Assembly (NCBI RefSeq): GCF_007859815.1
Contig: NZ_SJPH01000003.1
Span: forward strand, 237,842-301,841
Direction of reading: 5' to 3'
Source: Botrimarina hoheduenensis
GTDB lineage: Bacteria > Planctomycetota > Planctomycetia > Pirellulales > Lacipirellulaceae
DNA: 64,000 bases
Part shown: positions 48,383-57,922 of the stretch, piece after piece
Numbering within the stretch: the stretch's first letter is position 1
How the letters are laid out: the number at the start of each line of letters is the position of its first letter
Program-made: the position numbers and the translations under genes
Notes under the pieces: model-generated
Databases searched by the model: none
The model's input: only the letters and a program-made list of their open reading frames with translations
Told to the model about the DNA's origin: nothing

Positions 48383-48901
48383 CTAGCCGCGGCGCATCGC
48401 CCGATCGATGTCGCGCTGCATGACCTGCTTCTTGAGGCTCTCGCGTTTGTCGTACAGCTTCTTGCCCCGACACAGTCCGAGCAGCACCTTGGCCCGCCCC
48501 TCTTTGAAGTACATCTTCAGCGGCACGAGGGTCAGATTCTTCTCGTACGCGCGAGCGGCGAAGCGCTGGATCTCGCGCCGGTGCATCAGCAGCTTACGAT
48601 GCCGCTTGGCCTCGTGCTGCTCGTGAACGGCGTTGCGGTACTCTTCGATATTAGCACCGACGAGCCAGACCTCGCCCTGCTGCATCCGCCCATAGGCCTC
48701 GTCGAGCGACAATCCGCCGTTGCGCAGGCTCTTGACCTCGCTCCCCAAGAGCACGATTCCGCACTCGATGGATTCGAGAACCTCGTACTCGTGGCGCGCC
48801 TTGCGATTCGTGGCGATCGTCCGCTCGTTGGGGTTGTCCCCCTTCGCCGGCTTCTTTTCTTTCTTGCCCGTGGCGACCGCCCTTCCCGCAGTTAGTAACA
48901 A
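48383..48901 (-). CDS. smpB: SsrA-binding protein
   Basis: SmpB binds tmRNA and rescues stalled ribosomes. The 172-residue protein has EVLESIECGIVLLGSEVKSLRNG, LSLDEAYGRMQQGEVWLVGANIEEYRNA and RKLLMHRREI, and the Lys/Arg-rich tail (GKKLYDKRESLKKQVMQRDIDRAMRR). The TTG start at 48901 has AGGAG four bases upstream, with an N-terminal Lys-rich extension; a later start is possible. It lies 145 bases before scpB. Confidence 0.93.
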   Translation of the reverse strand: MLLTAGRAVATGKKEKKPAKGDNPNERTIATNRKARHEYEVLESIECGIVLLGSEVKSLRNGGLSLDEAYGRMQQGEVWLVGANIEEYRNAVHEQHEAKRHRKLLMHRREIQRFAARAYEKNLTLVPLKMYFKEGRAKVLLGLCRGKKLYDKRESLKKQVMQRDIDRAMRRG

Positions 48902-48925
48902 ACGACTCCTGGTACACCGGGTCGG

Positions 48926-50104
48926 TCAATAAGAATTTGCCGACAGCGGCGGCGCGTCGCGAAACGCTTGGATCGCTGGCGAAAGCGGCTTGTGCTGCAG
49001 CGGATCGACGCACTTCGACCCCTCGGTGGTCAGCAGCTGCTGATAGACGACGTAGTCAACACTCGGATCGATCGAACCGCCGTGCCCGTCGGCGAAGATC
49101 ACGTTGAACGTGTTGGCCGGGTGGCTGCTGGCGGGGCGGGCGAAGGCGGGCGAAGACGGCTGGTAGGAGAAGGCCGCATTGCCACTCGCATCGCGGTCGT
49201 CGCTAAAGCGAAACTGCTGGTTGGGTCCCGTGCCGGCGACCGGCGTTGTTGTCACCACCCACGAGAAACCAAACTGCTGCTCGCCCTTGAGCAGCAAGCC
49301 GTTATCCCACTGCCGCGTGACGCCGGCCCAGGTGTAGGACGGGTCTTCTATCTCTTTATGGATGTTCTCGGTCAGCATCAGCGTGTTCGAGGCACCGTCG
49401 GAGATGCCGTCGCCAGAGACCTTAACGGTCCCCTCGGAGAGGTTGTGGAAGATGCCGTTGGCCTTGGTGTCTCCCGTGCCGGCAACGATGTTGGGGACCA
49501 GGTAGTTGTCGCCATCCCAGTCCCAGGCCCCGGTATTGGCCGAGTAAGTTATGCCGGCCGCTTCGCGGCGTGAGTTCAGCTCCGAATCATCGGGACACAC
49601 CAGCACCTCGACCCGGGTGATCGGATACTGATTCACGAACTTCGGATCAATAAACTGATCGTAAATGTCCTGCCGCTCGAGCTGCGGCAAGCAGACCGTG
49701 ACCCAGCTCATAAGGGACTGCTGCTTGGCCGTAACGCCGCCGGCATTCGAGTTGGCCGGGTACGAGGTTGTCCGGGTGTCCTCCATATTGCCGGAGGAGT
49801 TAAAGGCGATCGCCAGGTAGTCGCCGTTGCTCAACTGCACCGGCTGCACGTAGCCGGGGAAGTTCTTTTTGGACGTTTCGAAGTTGATTACGCCCAGGCC
49901 GATCTGCTTCATGTTGTTGAGGCAGGTTCCCTTGCGCGCAGCGGCGCGGGCGGCCTGCACCGCCGGCAGCAGCAGCGCAACCAAGGCACCGATGATCGCA
50001 ATCACCACGAGCAGCTCCACAAGCGTGAAGCCGGCTGGGCAAGAACGGCGCACGCAACGCCGCCGAAGAGGTTGGGACACGGTCATCGAGTTTTTGAACC
50101 TCAT
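48926..50104 (-). CDS. DUF1559 domain prepilin-like protein
   Basis: A 392-residue member of the planctomycete DUF1559 family. The N-terminus has a type IV prepilin-like leader: [36 protein letters not shown] (cleavage after Gly25), then the soluble domain ([23 protein letters not shown], and [27 protein letters not shown], the conserved C-terminal motif). It is probably anchored in the membrane as a pseudopilin; the function is unknown. These families are expanded in planctomycetes. Confidence 0.93.
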   Translation of the reverse strand: MRFKNSMTVSQPLRRRCVRRSCPAGFTLVELLVVIAIIGALVALLLPAVQAARAAARKGTCLNNMKQIGLGVINFETSKKNFPGYVQPVQLSNGDYLAIAFNSSGNMEDTRTTSYPANSNAGGVTAKQQSLMSWVTVCLPQLERQDIYDQFIDPKFVNQYPITRVEVLVCPDDSELNSRREAAGITYSANTGAWDWDGDNYLVPNIVAGTGDTKANGIFHNLSEGTVKVSGDGISDGASNTLMLTENIHKEIEDPSYTWAGVTRQWDNGLLLKGEQQFGFSWVVTTTPVAGTGPNQQFRFSDDRDASGNAAFSYQPSSPAFARPASSHPANTFNVIFADGHGGSIDPSVDYVVYQQLLTTEGSKCVDPLQHKPLSPAIQAFRDAPPLSANSY

Positions 50105-50461
50105 TCTCGCTTGGAGGAGACAGCAGAGCCCCTGTTCCCTGTGGCGAGACCGATCCCAAGGGGGGGGGGTCGCCCGCCACGCTTATAGTATCGTCCAATC
50201 GCCCCGAAAATGCCAGCAACGTGCCGCCGCCCCGGTCCCGCGGAGAGCGGTCGGGCACCGCTTCTGCGAGGCATCTCGGGAACCTCGGGGAAATCGGCCG
50301 CCCCGGTGACACCCCCTAACTTGGAGACGGATACAGTATAGTGCTGCTGATCGGTCGGCTCGGCCACGGTGCTATCCCGCCCCCTACCGGCTAACAACTG
50401 GCGGCAAAACAGCTTGCCGCGTTGCCCCTGCTCTGTCTTCTACCTTGGTGGAAACCTCGAG
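50105..50461. other. Divergent region between the DUF1559 gene and floA
   Basis: This 357-base region separates two divergent genes. On the minus strand TTTTCG and TATAAG (50187-50182) are 17 bases apart and could serve the DUF1559 gene; the match is weak. TACAGT/TATAGT hexamers near 50334-50341 are possible -10 elements for floA, without a convincing -35. There is no supported coding frame. Confidence 0.4.
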
Positions 50462-51493
50462 ATGACGCTCACGCTGCTGTCCTGGGTCCCGGGCCCGCTG
50501 CTAGCCCAAATCGCCGGCCAACCGGCCGCCGCCCCTACGACCACCCAAAATGTGTTGTCGGTGGTGCTCGCTCTGGCGGCGCTCGTGGCGTTCGTCGTGC
50601 TGGCGGTGTTCCTGTTCAACTACGGAAAACTGTGGCTGCAAGCGTACACCTCCAACGCCCCCGTGAATCCCTTCACGATGGTGTTCATGTCGTTGCGGCA
50701 GGTGCAGCCGCGGATCATCATCGACGCCCTCATCCAGGCCAAGCAGGCCGGTGTTGGTTCCGACCCCGCGACCGGCATCACCACGCGCCGGCTTGAAGCG
50801 CACTATCTGGCCGGTGGCAACGTCCAGCGCGTCATCAGCGCGATCATCGCCGCTCACCGGGCCGATATCGATCTGGATTTCGACCGCGCGGCCGCGATCG
50901 ACCTGGCCGGCCGCGACGTGCTGGACGCCGTCAAGACGAGCGTTTACCCCAAGGTGATCGACTGCCCCGATCCGCTGAAGTCGCCCAAGACAACGCTCAG
51001 CGCGGTCGCCAAGAATGGCGTCGAGCTAAAGGTCCGTGCCCTCGTCACGGTTCGTACCAATCTGCATCAGCTCATCGGCGGGGCGACCGAAGAGACCATC
51101 ATTGCGCGTGTCGGTGAGGGGATCATCACCGCGATCGGCTCGGCCGCCGACCACCAACAGGTAATGGAGAATCCGGACCGTATCAGCAAGGCGGTGCTCA
51201 ACCGCGAATTGGATGCCCACACGGCGTTCGAGATCGTCTCGATCGATATCGCCGACATCGACATCGGCGAGAACATCGGGGCCCGGCTCCAAGCGGATCA
51301 GGCGGAAGCCGACACCCGCAAAGCGCAAGCCCTCGCCGAACAGCGCCGCGCGAACGCGATCGCCCGCGAGCAAGAGATGAAGGCCGAGGTCGCGCTCAAG
51401 CGTGGCGAGGTGGTGCTCGCCGAGGCCGAGGTGCCGCGCGCCATAGCCGAGGCCTTCCGCAAAGGAAACCTCACCACCCTGCCACGCGGATAA
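50462..51493 (+). CDS. floA: Flotillin-like protein FloA
   Basis: This 343-residue membrane scaffold organises functional membrane microdomains. A membrane-inserted N-terminal segment ([22 protein letters not shown]) precedes the SPFH domain ([54 protein letters not shown], and [18 protein letters not shown]). The C-terminal coiled coil has EA-type repeats ([33 protein letters not shown]). ATG 50462 follows a GGTGG; the frame extends to 50369 without a domain. Confidence 0.93.
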   Translation: MTLTLLSWVPGPLLAQIAGQPAAAPTTTQNVLSVVLALAALVAFVVLAVFLFNYGKLWLQAYTSNAPVNPFTMVFMSLRQVQPRIIIDALIQAKQAGVGSDPATGITTRRLEAHYLAGGNVQRVISAIIAAHRADIDLDFDRAAAIDLAGRDVLDAVKTSVYPKVIDCPDPLKSPKTTLSAVAKNGVELKVRALVTVRTNLHQLIGGATEETIIARVGEGIITAIGSAADHQQVMENPDRISKAVLNRELDAHTAFEIVSIDIADIDIGENIGARLQADQAEADTRKAQALAEQRRANAIAREQEMKAEVALKRGEVVLAEAEVPRAIAEAFRKGNLTTLPRG

Positions 51494-51513
51494 CGCCCGC
51501 CGCCCCGCACTGC

Positions 51514-51545
51514 TAGTCCAGCGCCTGCTTAGTCCAGCGCCTGAT
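51514..51545. repeat. Two tandem 16-bp units in the floA 3' region
   Basis: TAGTCCAGCGCCTGCT is followed at once by TAGTCCAGCGCCTGAT, and a third partial copy (AGTCTCG) begins next. The two units differ at one position. They lie between convergent floA and the lipoprotein gene. No inverted repeat with a T run is visible, so they do not form a terminator. Confidence 0.8.
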
Positions 51546-51560
51546 AGTCTCGTTCCCGTA

Positions 51561-52220
51561 CTACTGCTGGTTCAGCGCGTACTCGATCGCGCCCGCATTA
51601 AACGGCTGCGAGTCGGGGTCAAGCTCGGTGATCAGCACCCACCGATTGTCGCGGTAAGCGAGCTCGTAGCGGCTCACCCGTTCTTTCTCTCGCTCGACGA
51701 TCGGCGAGGAGCGCAGGCGGTCCAAATCGCTCGCGCTGGGGCGTTGCTGCAGAGCGCGTAATTCCTTGGGCAAATCCAGAGCCAACTCGTTCTCGGCGTT
51801 GTCTCGTTCGGCGTTGCGCTGGTCCGGATCACTCTCGACTTCCTCGCTGGGAGGAATCACCATGGTGACGCTCGACTTGGTGCGGATCGCCACCTCAGCG
51901 CGGTACTCGTCGCCCGGGTTCTTGGGCTTGATGAGTCGATGCTCGACACTCGAACGCCACGAAGTTACCGGCGTGCCGGGATCGACTTCGAGGTCCGTGA
52001 GCGCCACCGCCGAACGGATGTCGTCGCTCTCGACCCAGCGCTTGAGGGATTCGAGAAAGTTTGCGTAGCGATCTTCCGCTGTGGGTTCGGCGGGGGGCGG
52101 CGGAGCGACGGCCGAGCCGCTACCGCGATCGCAACCCGGTGCCAGCAAGAGCAACAAGCTCATCAGGCTCAACGAGCCCAATTGCCATGAAGTAAATAAG
52201 CCGCGACGAATCGAAAGCAT
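51561..52220 (-). CDS. Lipoprotein of unknown function
   Basis: A 219-residue protein with a signal peptide ending in LLAPGC, a lipobox, so Cys is likely lipidated. The mature part begins with a Pro/Ala-rich linker and then a folded domain (YANFLESLKRWVESDD, VTSWRSSVEHRLIKP, YELAYRDNRWVLITELDPDSQPFN). The C-terminal segment resembles an immunoglobulin or NTF2-like fold, but no family was identified. It is last in a leftward run after TIGR03790, TPR and an acidic protein. ATG 52220 is preferred over 52265. Confidence 0.7.
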   Translation of the reverse strand: MLSIRRGLFTSWQLGSLSLMSLLLLLAPGCDRGSGSAVAPPPPAEPTAEDRYANFLESLKRWVESDDIRSAVALTDLEVDPGTPVTSWRSSVEHRLIKPKNPGDEYRAEVAIRTKSSVTMVIPPSEEVESDPDQRNAERDNAENELALDLPKELRALQQRPSASDLDRLRSSPIVEREKERVSRYELAYRDNRWVLITELDPDSQPFNAGAIEYALNQQ

Positions 52221-52596
52221 CGGCAACGCGCGTGGTGTTAGTGCGGAACAAAAAGAGGCAACCAAGCCGCCTCAAGTTCTAGAAGCGTGGAAATCGGGCC
52301 CGGCAGCGTTGACGCCACCAGGGTGCCGGGCTCGCCCCCGTATCGAGAGGTCTCCTCCCTGGAAAGATAGCACTTCACCGCCGACCGACAAAACACGTCT
52401 GCGCATCTCGCGGCCCGCGTCAGCCTCTTGGACCGATCGTAAGGAAAAAGACGATCGGACCGGCGGACGAATCAAGGGCGGATCGTTTCGAGACCGCCGC
52501 CGTGTCGATGGGCTGCCCCGTGCTTGGCGGGGCAGTCGTGTTTGGCGGGGTAGTCAATCGGCCCTCAAAAAAGGGGGCGACCCGGTTACCGGCACC
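52221..52596. other. Gene-free region between two secreted-protein genes
   Basis: These 376 bases contain no convincing gene. Directly after the acidic protein's stop there is a TGCCCCG/CGGGGCA hairpin at 52514-52534 without a T run, and two 18-bp tandem units (52519-52554). A pair of GATCG arms at about 52432-52459 could form a second hairpin. Confidence 0.45.
52519..52554. repeat. Two tandem 18-bp units after the acidic protein gene
   Basis: CGTGCTTGGCGGGGCAGT is followed by CGTGTTTGGCGGGGTAGT; they differ at two positions, both C to T. They lie about 43 bases past the stop of the acidic protein gene on the minus strand. The first unit shares its GGGGCA with a small hairpin. Confidence 0.8.
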
Positions 52597-53157
52597 TCAT
52601 TCGGCGAACGGATCGAGATCGTCAAAATCGTCGCCGGAGGCGTCGTCTTGCGAATCGATGCTGGTATCGGGCTCGACAATCGGGTCGTCACCGGCGGGGG
52701 CGAAATCGGTATCGAGCCCCGCTCCTTCACCGAACGGATCGTCGCTAGCGGGGAGCGGGGGGGCGGGAGTGCTCGGGCTGCCCGCCAAATCGGCTGCCTC
52801 CGCAGCGAACAGTTCGGCTAGCACATCGAACTCTTGCCCGGTCTCGGCAGAACCATTGAAGGGGTCCCCCTTGGTCTCGGCCGCGGCCACCGGGAGCAGC
52901 GGACGATTGGGATCGGGCAGCGGCTCGATCACCACCGACGCGGCGAGTTCACGCGGCGTTTTGGCTTTCGCGAGCTGATCGAGCGGCAGCTTAAAGCGCG
53001 GGCGCAAGGCCGCCTGCTCTGCGGGGCTGAGCGCACCGTACCGGTAGCCCAAGGCCGGCAGCTTCTCCGGCGTATCGGGCGACTCCGCGACCAGCTGGCC
53101 CCACGAAGAAGACCCGACCGCAAGAACGGCAAGACTAAGGATCAGAGTCCGGGACAT
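52597..53157 (-). CDS. Secreted acidic protein of unknown function
   Basis: A 186-residue protein with a signal peptide (LILSLAVLAVGSSSWG) and a mature part of low complexity. The first 60 residues include YRYGALSPAEQAALRPRF; the rest is Pro/Ala/Asp-rich and ends in an acidic tail (DDASGDDFDDLDPFAE). It is probably unstructured and may bind cations or a basic partner. It is directly after the TPR gene (111 bases) on the same strand. Confidence 0.6.
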   Translation of the reverse strand: MSRTLILSLAVLAVGSSSWGQLVAESPDTPEKLPALGYRYGALSPAEQAALRPRFKLPLDQLAKAKTPRELAASVVIEPLPDPNRPLLPVAAAETKGDPFNGSAETGQEFDVLAELFAAEAADLAGSPSTPAPPLPASDDPFGEGAGLDTDFAPAGDDPIVEPDTSIDSQDDASGDDFDDLDPFAE

Positions 53158-53268
53158 CGGCGAGCGGGAGGGTTACAGGCAATCGTTGCGACCTCAAGGC
53201 CGGCTTATCTAGCGTAATCGGTGAACAACGGACGGACAAATCTCGCTTCCAAAAGCCGCTTTGGGGGC

Positions 53269-56200
53269 CTAAAGCGAAGCGCTTTGCATCCCCAGGCCCT
53301 CGAGCTGATCCTTCACCCGCTTGAACTGGTCTTGCTCCAGCCGAGAAACGCTCTCGGCCGAGAGCCCCCGGGCGATAGCTTCCTTCCACGCGGCAATGGC
53401 CTCTTCGGTTTGCCCCGCCATGAGGTGGGCGGTCGCTTTGTGGAAGTACTTGTCGGCAGTGGGCCGGTCGATCACGGCGAGTTCAAGATCGGCGATCGCG
53501 TCGCTGTAGCGCTCATCCGCCATCGCGACAACCGCCCGCGTATCCAGCAGGTCGGTACCGGGACCGAGCAGATCGACCGCCTCATCGACGTACTTCCTGG
53601 CTTCATCAACGTCTTGGTCCGACGGGTCGGCCAGGGCCAGCAGGTACGCGAAGTTGTTCAGCACAACCGCTCGGTTGACGCCGGCCAGATCGCGACTTGC
53701 CAGCAGCTTGCGATACAGGGCCGAGGCCCCCTCGTAATCGCGTTTGATGTCGAGCAATTCGGCGCTCTGCATGCGGAGCGCGATGAGGTCGGGATCTTCG
53801 CGAAGGGCACTTTTCAGCCAGTTATTGATCTTCTCGCCGATGCCGGCGGTGTCGGCCCCTTCGTTGGTGCGCGCCCGCAAGATTTGCAGACCCCGCTGCA
53901 CAACGCTCGCTGCCGGGATCTCGCTGCGCAGCTTGTCGAGCAGTTCCATCCCGCGGTCGGCATCCACCTTCACGCCCAGGAACGTGGCATACTCAAGCCG
54001 CTCGCCCGGACCGCCGCGATCGGCAGCAAGCTTGTACATCGGCTCGGCGTTCTGGATGTCATCAAACTCGCTGAGGAGACTTCCCACTCGTAGCAGCAGC
54101 CCGGTTTGCTCGGGCTTGATCTGACTTAGGTTGCGGGGCAGCATGCTGCGCAGGGCGGCAATCGCTTCCTTTTGTTTGCCGCGCTTCATCGCCACGCGGG
54201 CGGCCAATTCACGGGTAGTGATGTCGTTTGGCTGAAGCTCGGCCAAACGCCGCAGCTGGCGCACCGCCTCGTCGATCTCGGTCGGGCCGCCCCGCTCCAA
54301 CAGCATCCGCATGTAGCGAACCCGTACGTTGGGCTCTTCCGGGTAGCGCGCGATGACGTTGATCATCTGCTCACGACACTTGCGCCATTCTCCCACCGAG
54401 TAATAGAGCTGCGACAATTCGAGCTCGGACTGAAGGGGCAGACGCTGGGCGTCGGCGAGTTGCTCGAACAGTGTGATCGCCTTCAGGCGTGAAGAGGCCT
54501 CGGGACGCGAGGCAAGAATCTTGGCCATCAGCTCCAGGTCTTCGTCCAGCAGGCGACCATCGACCACGTTGCTAGAGAGAAGATTCTCGGCGCTGCGGAT
54601 CTTTTGGTACTCACCCGAGCCGGCAAGCAGCCGCGCCGCGGCGGTCCGTGCCCAACGAGCGTTCGGATCGTTCGCGTCGAGGTTGCCCTCGGCGATCGCC
54701 CGCAGGATTTCGTTGACCAGAGGCGTGGCTTTTTCGAGCTTGTCCGAGCCCGGGTAGAACTGGCTGGCATAGAAAGCCGCTAGCAGCCGCGCCGCGCGGG
54801 GGCGTTCGTTGGGGATCGCGTCGTCCAACGCCAGCAGGTAACGCTGCTCGGCGTCGATCCAACGTCCGAGCAGCTCGTAGCAACGCGCGAACACCAGCAG
54901 CGAGTCGTCTTCATTCAAACGCAGATGCGCCTCGCGCAGCGCGTCTTCGGCCTCGACCTTGCGGTCGTTCGCCGCCAGGAAACCGATCCAGGTGAGCCAC
55001 GCTTCGGAAGAATCCGGGGCCACCTCAACCGCCTTCTTGAGCGACTCGCCGGCCCGCTCGGTGAGATCGGCAACGCGCTTCTTATCCGCAGCGTAAACCG
55101 GAAGCGCCGTAGCGCGCATGAGCAGATTGCCGTGCCAGAGCCGCGCGGCAGCATCCTCCGAGGCCTTATCCGCTATCTGATTGGCGACATTGATCGCATC
55201 ATCAGGACTTCCGCTGGCCATGAGCGCCTCGGCGTAGTCGCGGCCAAGCAGCGCAACACGAAGCTGCTGAGGAGCCCGCTCTGCGGCTTTCACGGCATCG
55301 GCATAGCGGCCTTGGCGGACCAAGAGCTTCACGTGCTGCAGGAGCGAGATCGCGGTGGGCGGACCAAACTGGGCGGCCTTGTCAAAGCTGCGCAGCGCCG
55401 CTCGTTCGTCATTGCGGAGCAACGCAACCTCGGCACGCAAAAGGTGCAACTGGTGCCATTCGGGGCGTGATGCGAGCGCCTTGGAGATCGCGTCGTCTGC
55501 CTCGGCAAGCAACGCGGGCTCTTGGGTTTGACTGCGGTAACGCGCCACCGCAAGGTGCGCCTTGGTGAATTTGTAAACCGGGTCATCCTTGCTGCCCACG
55601 ATCTTGCCGATGCGCTGCTGCGCCTTGAGCATGCCGGACTCGTCATCGCCCTGACGGGCCATCATGAACAGGTCTTCAAAGGTCTGCAGATCGCTCGGCG
55701 AGAGTTCCACAACCTTCGACAAACAGAGCTGGCGTCCTTCGACATCGCGAATCTGCTCGAACCGCTGCGACAGCCCGCTCCAGAGCTGGATCTGATCGCG
55801 GTTGTTCCAGCCTTCGATCCCCTGAGTGAGCTCGAGCAGTTGGTCGCGGATATCCTCGTCGTTGATCCGGATCAGCAGGTCTGCCTTCTCGAGGCGCAGG
55901 ATCGGCTTGTCGCCGAACTTCTCGACCACTTTGTCGAGCAGCTTGAGAGCCTTCACCGGGCCCTGCTCGGGGTCGAGGGCAAAGAGCTTGACCGCGGCCC
56001 GGCGGACACCCAGGTTGTCGGGATCGAGCTTGACCGAATCAACCAGCTTGCGGCGAGCCTCGGGGTACTTCTCGCGGCGCATGAGAACCTCGCCCTCGAT
56101 GACCAGCTGCATGGCTTCGCCCAGGTTGAGACGCTTGACGTACTCGTCAATCAGCGGCTGGAACGCGTCCCAGTCTTGCTCGGCCTCGGGCTTGGCGAGC

Positions 56201-57621
56201 TCTTCGGTCAGCGCCGAGTAGATCGAGGTATCGCTCCGTTCGCGGGCACCGCCCACGCCCAAGCGGTCCTCCATGCGCGTCTTGCCGTAGGTGGCCATCG
56301 CGTTAAGCGGATCGCCCTGTAGCGTGACGTTATAAGCGTCGAGCGCTTTATCAAACTGGCCCATCTTTTCGTAGCTGAAGCCCCGCAAGAAGTGCAGCTC
56401 GGAGCGCATGTCGGAGACTCCCTCCATAAAGGCAGAAAGTCTCTCAAACTCGCGGGCAGCCTTGACGAACTTGCCCTCGAACATCGCCAGCCGCGCTTCG
56501 AGGTACTCCAAGAACGGCGGCGCGATCAGCTTCAGCTCGCGCATGCGAGCGATCGTTTCGCGGGCGGCGTCGCCGTCTTCGCTCTCGATTTGCAGCCGTG
56601 CCTTATAGAAAGCCAGCATCTGAGCTTCGCGCGGGGGGATCACGGCAAGCCCCGCCTCGTACCGCTTGATCGCGGCCGGGTAGTCCTTGCGGCGGATCTC
56701 CATCGACGCCAGCGTTTGGTGAACTGAGAGGTCGGTCGGGTTGTCGGCAAGGCATTTCTCGAGCAGCACGACCGCCTCGTCGATCTTTTCTTCTTCGGCC
56801 AGCAATTGCGAGTTAGCAACGACCGCGGCAGGCAGCTCGGGAGCGATCTCCAGCGCGCGGCGGATCTCGGCCTCCCCCTCGTCCTTCTTGTTGTTGCGAA
56901 CCAGGAACTGGCCGCGCGCCAATACCGCCTGACCGTTCTCGGAATTGTTCTCTACGAGCTGGTCCATCACCTCGGCGGCGAGTTTCTTGTCGTCATCCTC
57001 CACCTGCAGCGCCACCGCCAGCCGGACGTAGGTCATGACGTCGTCCGGAGCGACCGCCTTCTGGCGATCAAACTCCCTGGTCTCCTGGTCATAGCCGACC
57101 ATCCGATACGCGTGCTCGATCCGCTTGGGGTCGTTGGTCGCGAACAGGCAGGTCGATCGCAGCAGCTCCAGCTCGGTATCACCGGGAGAACGGTTGAGGA
57201 GCTGACCGATGTGGTCCAACGCCTGCTTGTAACCGCGGATCTGCGGCGATGTGAGCACATCCACCATCCGCCGCCGGAGCACCACGTTGTCCGGTTGCTC
57301 GCGGACGATCGTTTCCAATTGGTTGAGTGCCTTCGCCAGGTCCTCGCGGTCCACTTCCGGATCCGCGGCCAGATCGGCAAACCGATTGGCAAGCTGAGTC
57401 ATCGCGTCCGTATCTTCCGGACGAATCGACACATACTGCCGGAGCAGGCTGATCGATTTCGAGAGGTTGCCATCTTCACGCGCGACCTCCGCCCGATCGA
57501 GCAAACGGCCCGCATTGCGGCTGAGCTGATAGCGCCACAGCCCGAAGCCGCCCCCGATGACGAGAATCGAGCCGACGACTAAGCCGATGAGAAGCGGAAA
57601 GTTGACGCGGTAACGCTGCAT
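53269..57621 (-). CDS. Giant membrane-anchored TPR protein
   Basis: This 1450-residue protein has one N-terminal membrane helix (LLIGLVVGSILVIGGGFGLW) and then a long run of tetratricopeptide repeats, with segments such as LLDRAEVAREDGNLSKSISLLRQYV, QAVLARGQFLVRNNKKDEGEAEIRRALEIAP and FSYEKMGQFDKALDAYNVTLQGDP. At least 20 TPR-like units can be seen along its length. Such proteins scaffold multi-protein complexes, here on the periplasmic side. The context suggests a partnership with TIGR03790 and the PEP-CTERM/exosortase system. ATG 57621 is the likelier start. Confidence 0.8.
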   Translation of the reverse strand: MQRYRVNFPLLIGLVVGSILVIGGGFGLWRYQLSRNAGRLLDRAEVAREDGNLSKSISLLRQYVSIRPEDTDAMTQLANRFADLAADPEVDREDLAKALNQLETIVREQPDNVVLRRRMVDVLTSPQIRGYKQALDHIGQLLNRSPGDTELELLRSTCLFATNDPKRIEHAYRMVGYDQETREFDRQKAVAPDDVMTYVRLAVALQVEDDDKKLAAEVMDQLVENNSENGQAVLARGQFLVRNNKKDEGEAEIRRALEIAPELPAAVVANSQLLAEEEKIDEAVVLLEKCLADNPTDLSVHQTLASMEIRRKDYPAAIKRYEAGLAVIPPREAQMLAFYKARLQIESEDGDAARETIARMRELKLIAPPFLEYLEARLAMFEGKFVKAAREFERLSAFMEGVSDMRSELHFLRGFSYEKMGQFDKALDAYNVTLQGDPLNAMATYGKTRMEDRLGVGGARERSDTSIYSALTEELAKPEAEQDWDAFQPLIDEYVKRLNLGEAMQLVIEGEVLMRREKYPEARRKLVDSVKLDPDNLGVRRAAVKLFALDPEQGPVKALKLLDKVVEKFGDKPILRLEKADLLIRINDEDIRDQLLELTQGIEGWNNRDQIQLWSGLSQRFEQIRDVEGRQLCLSKVVELSPSDLQTFEDLFMMARQGDDESGMLKAQQRIGKIVGSKDDPVYKFTKAHLAVARYRSQTQEPALLAEADDAISKALASRPEWHQLHLLRAEVALLRNDERAALRSFDKAAQFGPPTAISLLQHVKLLVRQGRYADAVKAAERAPQQLRVALLGRDYAEALMASGSPDDAINVANQIADKASEDAAARLWHGNLLMRATALPVYAADKKRVADLTERAGESLKKAVEVAPDSSEAWLTWIGFLAANDRKVEAEDALREAHLRLNEDDSLLVFARCYELLGRWIDAEQRYLLALDDAIPNERPRAARLLAAFYASQFYPGSDKLEKATPLVNEILRAIAEGNLDANDPNARWARTAAARLLAGSGEYQKIRSAENLLSSNVVDGRLLDEDLELMAKILASRPEASSRLKAITLFEQLADAQRLPLQSELELSQLYYSVGEWRKCREQMINVIARYPEEPNVRVRYMRMLLERGGPTEIDEAVRQLRRLAELQPNDITTRELAARVAMKRGKQKEAIAALRSMLPRNLSQIKPEQTGLLLRVGSLLSEFDDIQNAEPMYKLAADRGGPGERLEYATFLGVKVDADRGMELLDKLRSEIPAASVVQRGLQILRARTNEGADTAGIGEKINNWLKSALREDPDLIALRMQSAELLDIKRDYEGASALYRKLLASRDLAGVNRAVVLNNFAYLLALADPSDQDVDEARKYVDEAVDLLGPGTDLLDTRAVVAMADERYSDAIADLELAVIDRPTADKYFHKATAHLMAGQTEEAIAAWKEAIARGLSAESVSRLEQDQFKRVKDQLEGLGMQSASL

Positions 57622-57922
57622 GGCGGCCTCACGTCGCAAGCCTCTAGGTATCGAAGGGCTCGCGAGACGGAAGAGGGGAAGGGATCGTGAAAGTAATTTG
57701 GGCGCATTGCCGGGCCGGCCCCGCTGCTGCGTGCCGCGGGCGGAACACTTCTGGACGCCGCGGCGACAGAAAGAGTTCCAACCGCTTACGCGGGCCCCCT
57801 AAGCGACGGAAATGCTTGGCAGTTAAGGGGCTTCGGCAACCGACCCGTCATCGTAACGGGGCCCCGTGGGGTGTCAACGAAGCGTCTCACCCGCTGCGAC
57901 CGTTGAGACGCTTCAACGCGTT
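57622..57922. other. Spacer between the TIGR03790 and TPR genes
   Basis: A 301-base gap without a supported gene. An 11-bp perfect inverted repeat (57879-57889 with 57904-57914) starts 9 bases past the TIGR03790 stop, but there is no T run. The TPR gene's promoter should be in the remainder. Confidence 0.5.
57879..57914 (-). other. Inverted repeat after the TIGR03790 gene
   Basis: GAAGCGTCTCA pairs with TGAGACGCTTC across a 14-base loop, beginning 9 bases past the TIGR03790 stop codon. It could stabilise the 3' end or act as a factor-dependent terminator. No T tract follows, so an intrinsic terminator is not supported. Confidence 0.5.

Noticed and set aside
57879..57914. Inverted repeat after TIGR03790 as an intrinsic terminator
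   Set aside because: The stem is good but no T run follows on the minus strand; it is reported only as an inverted repeat.
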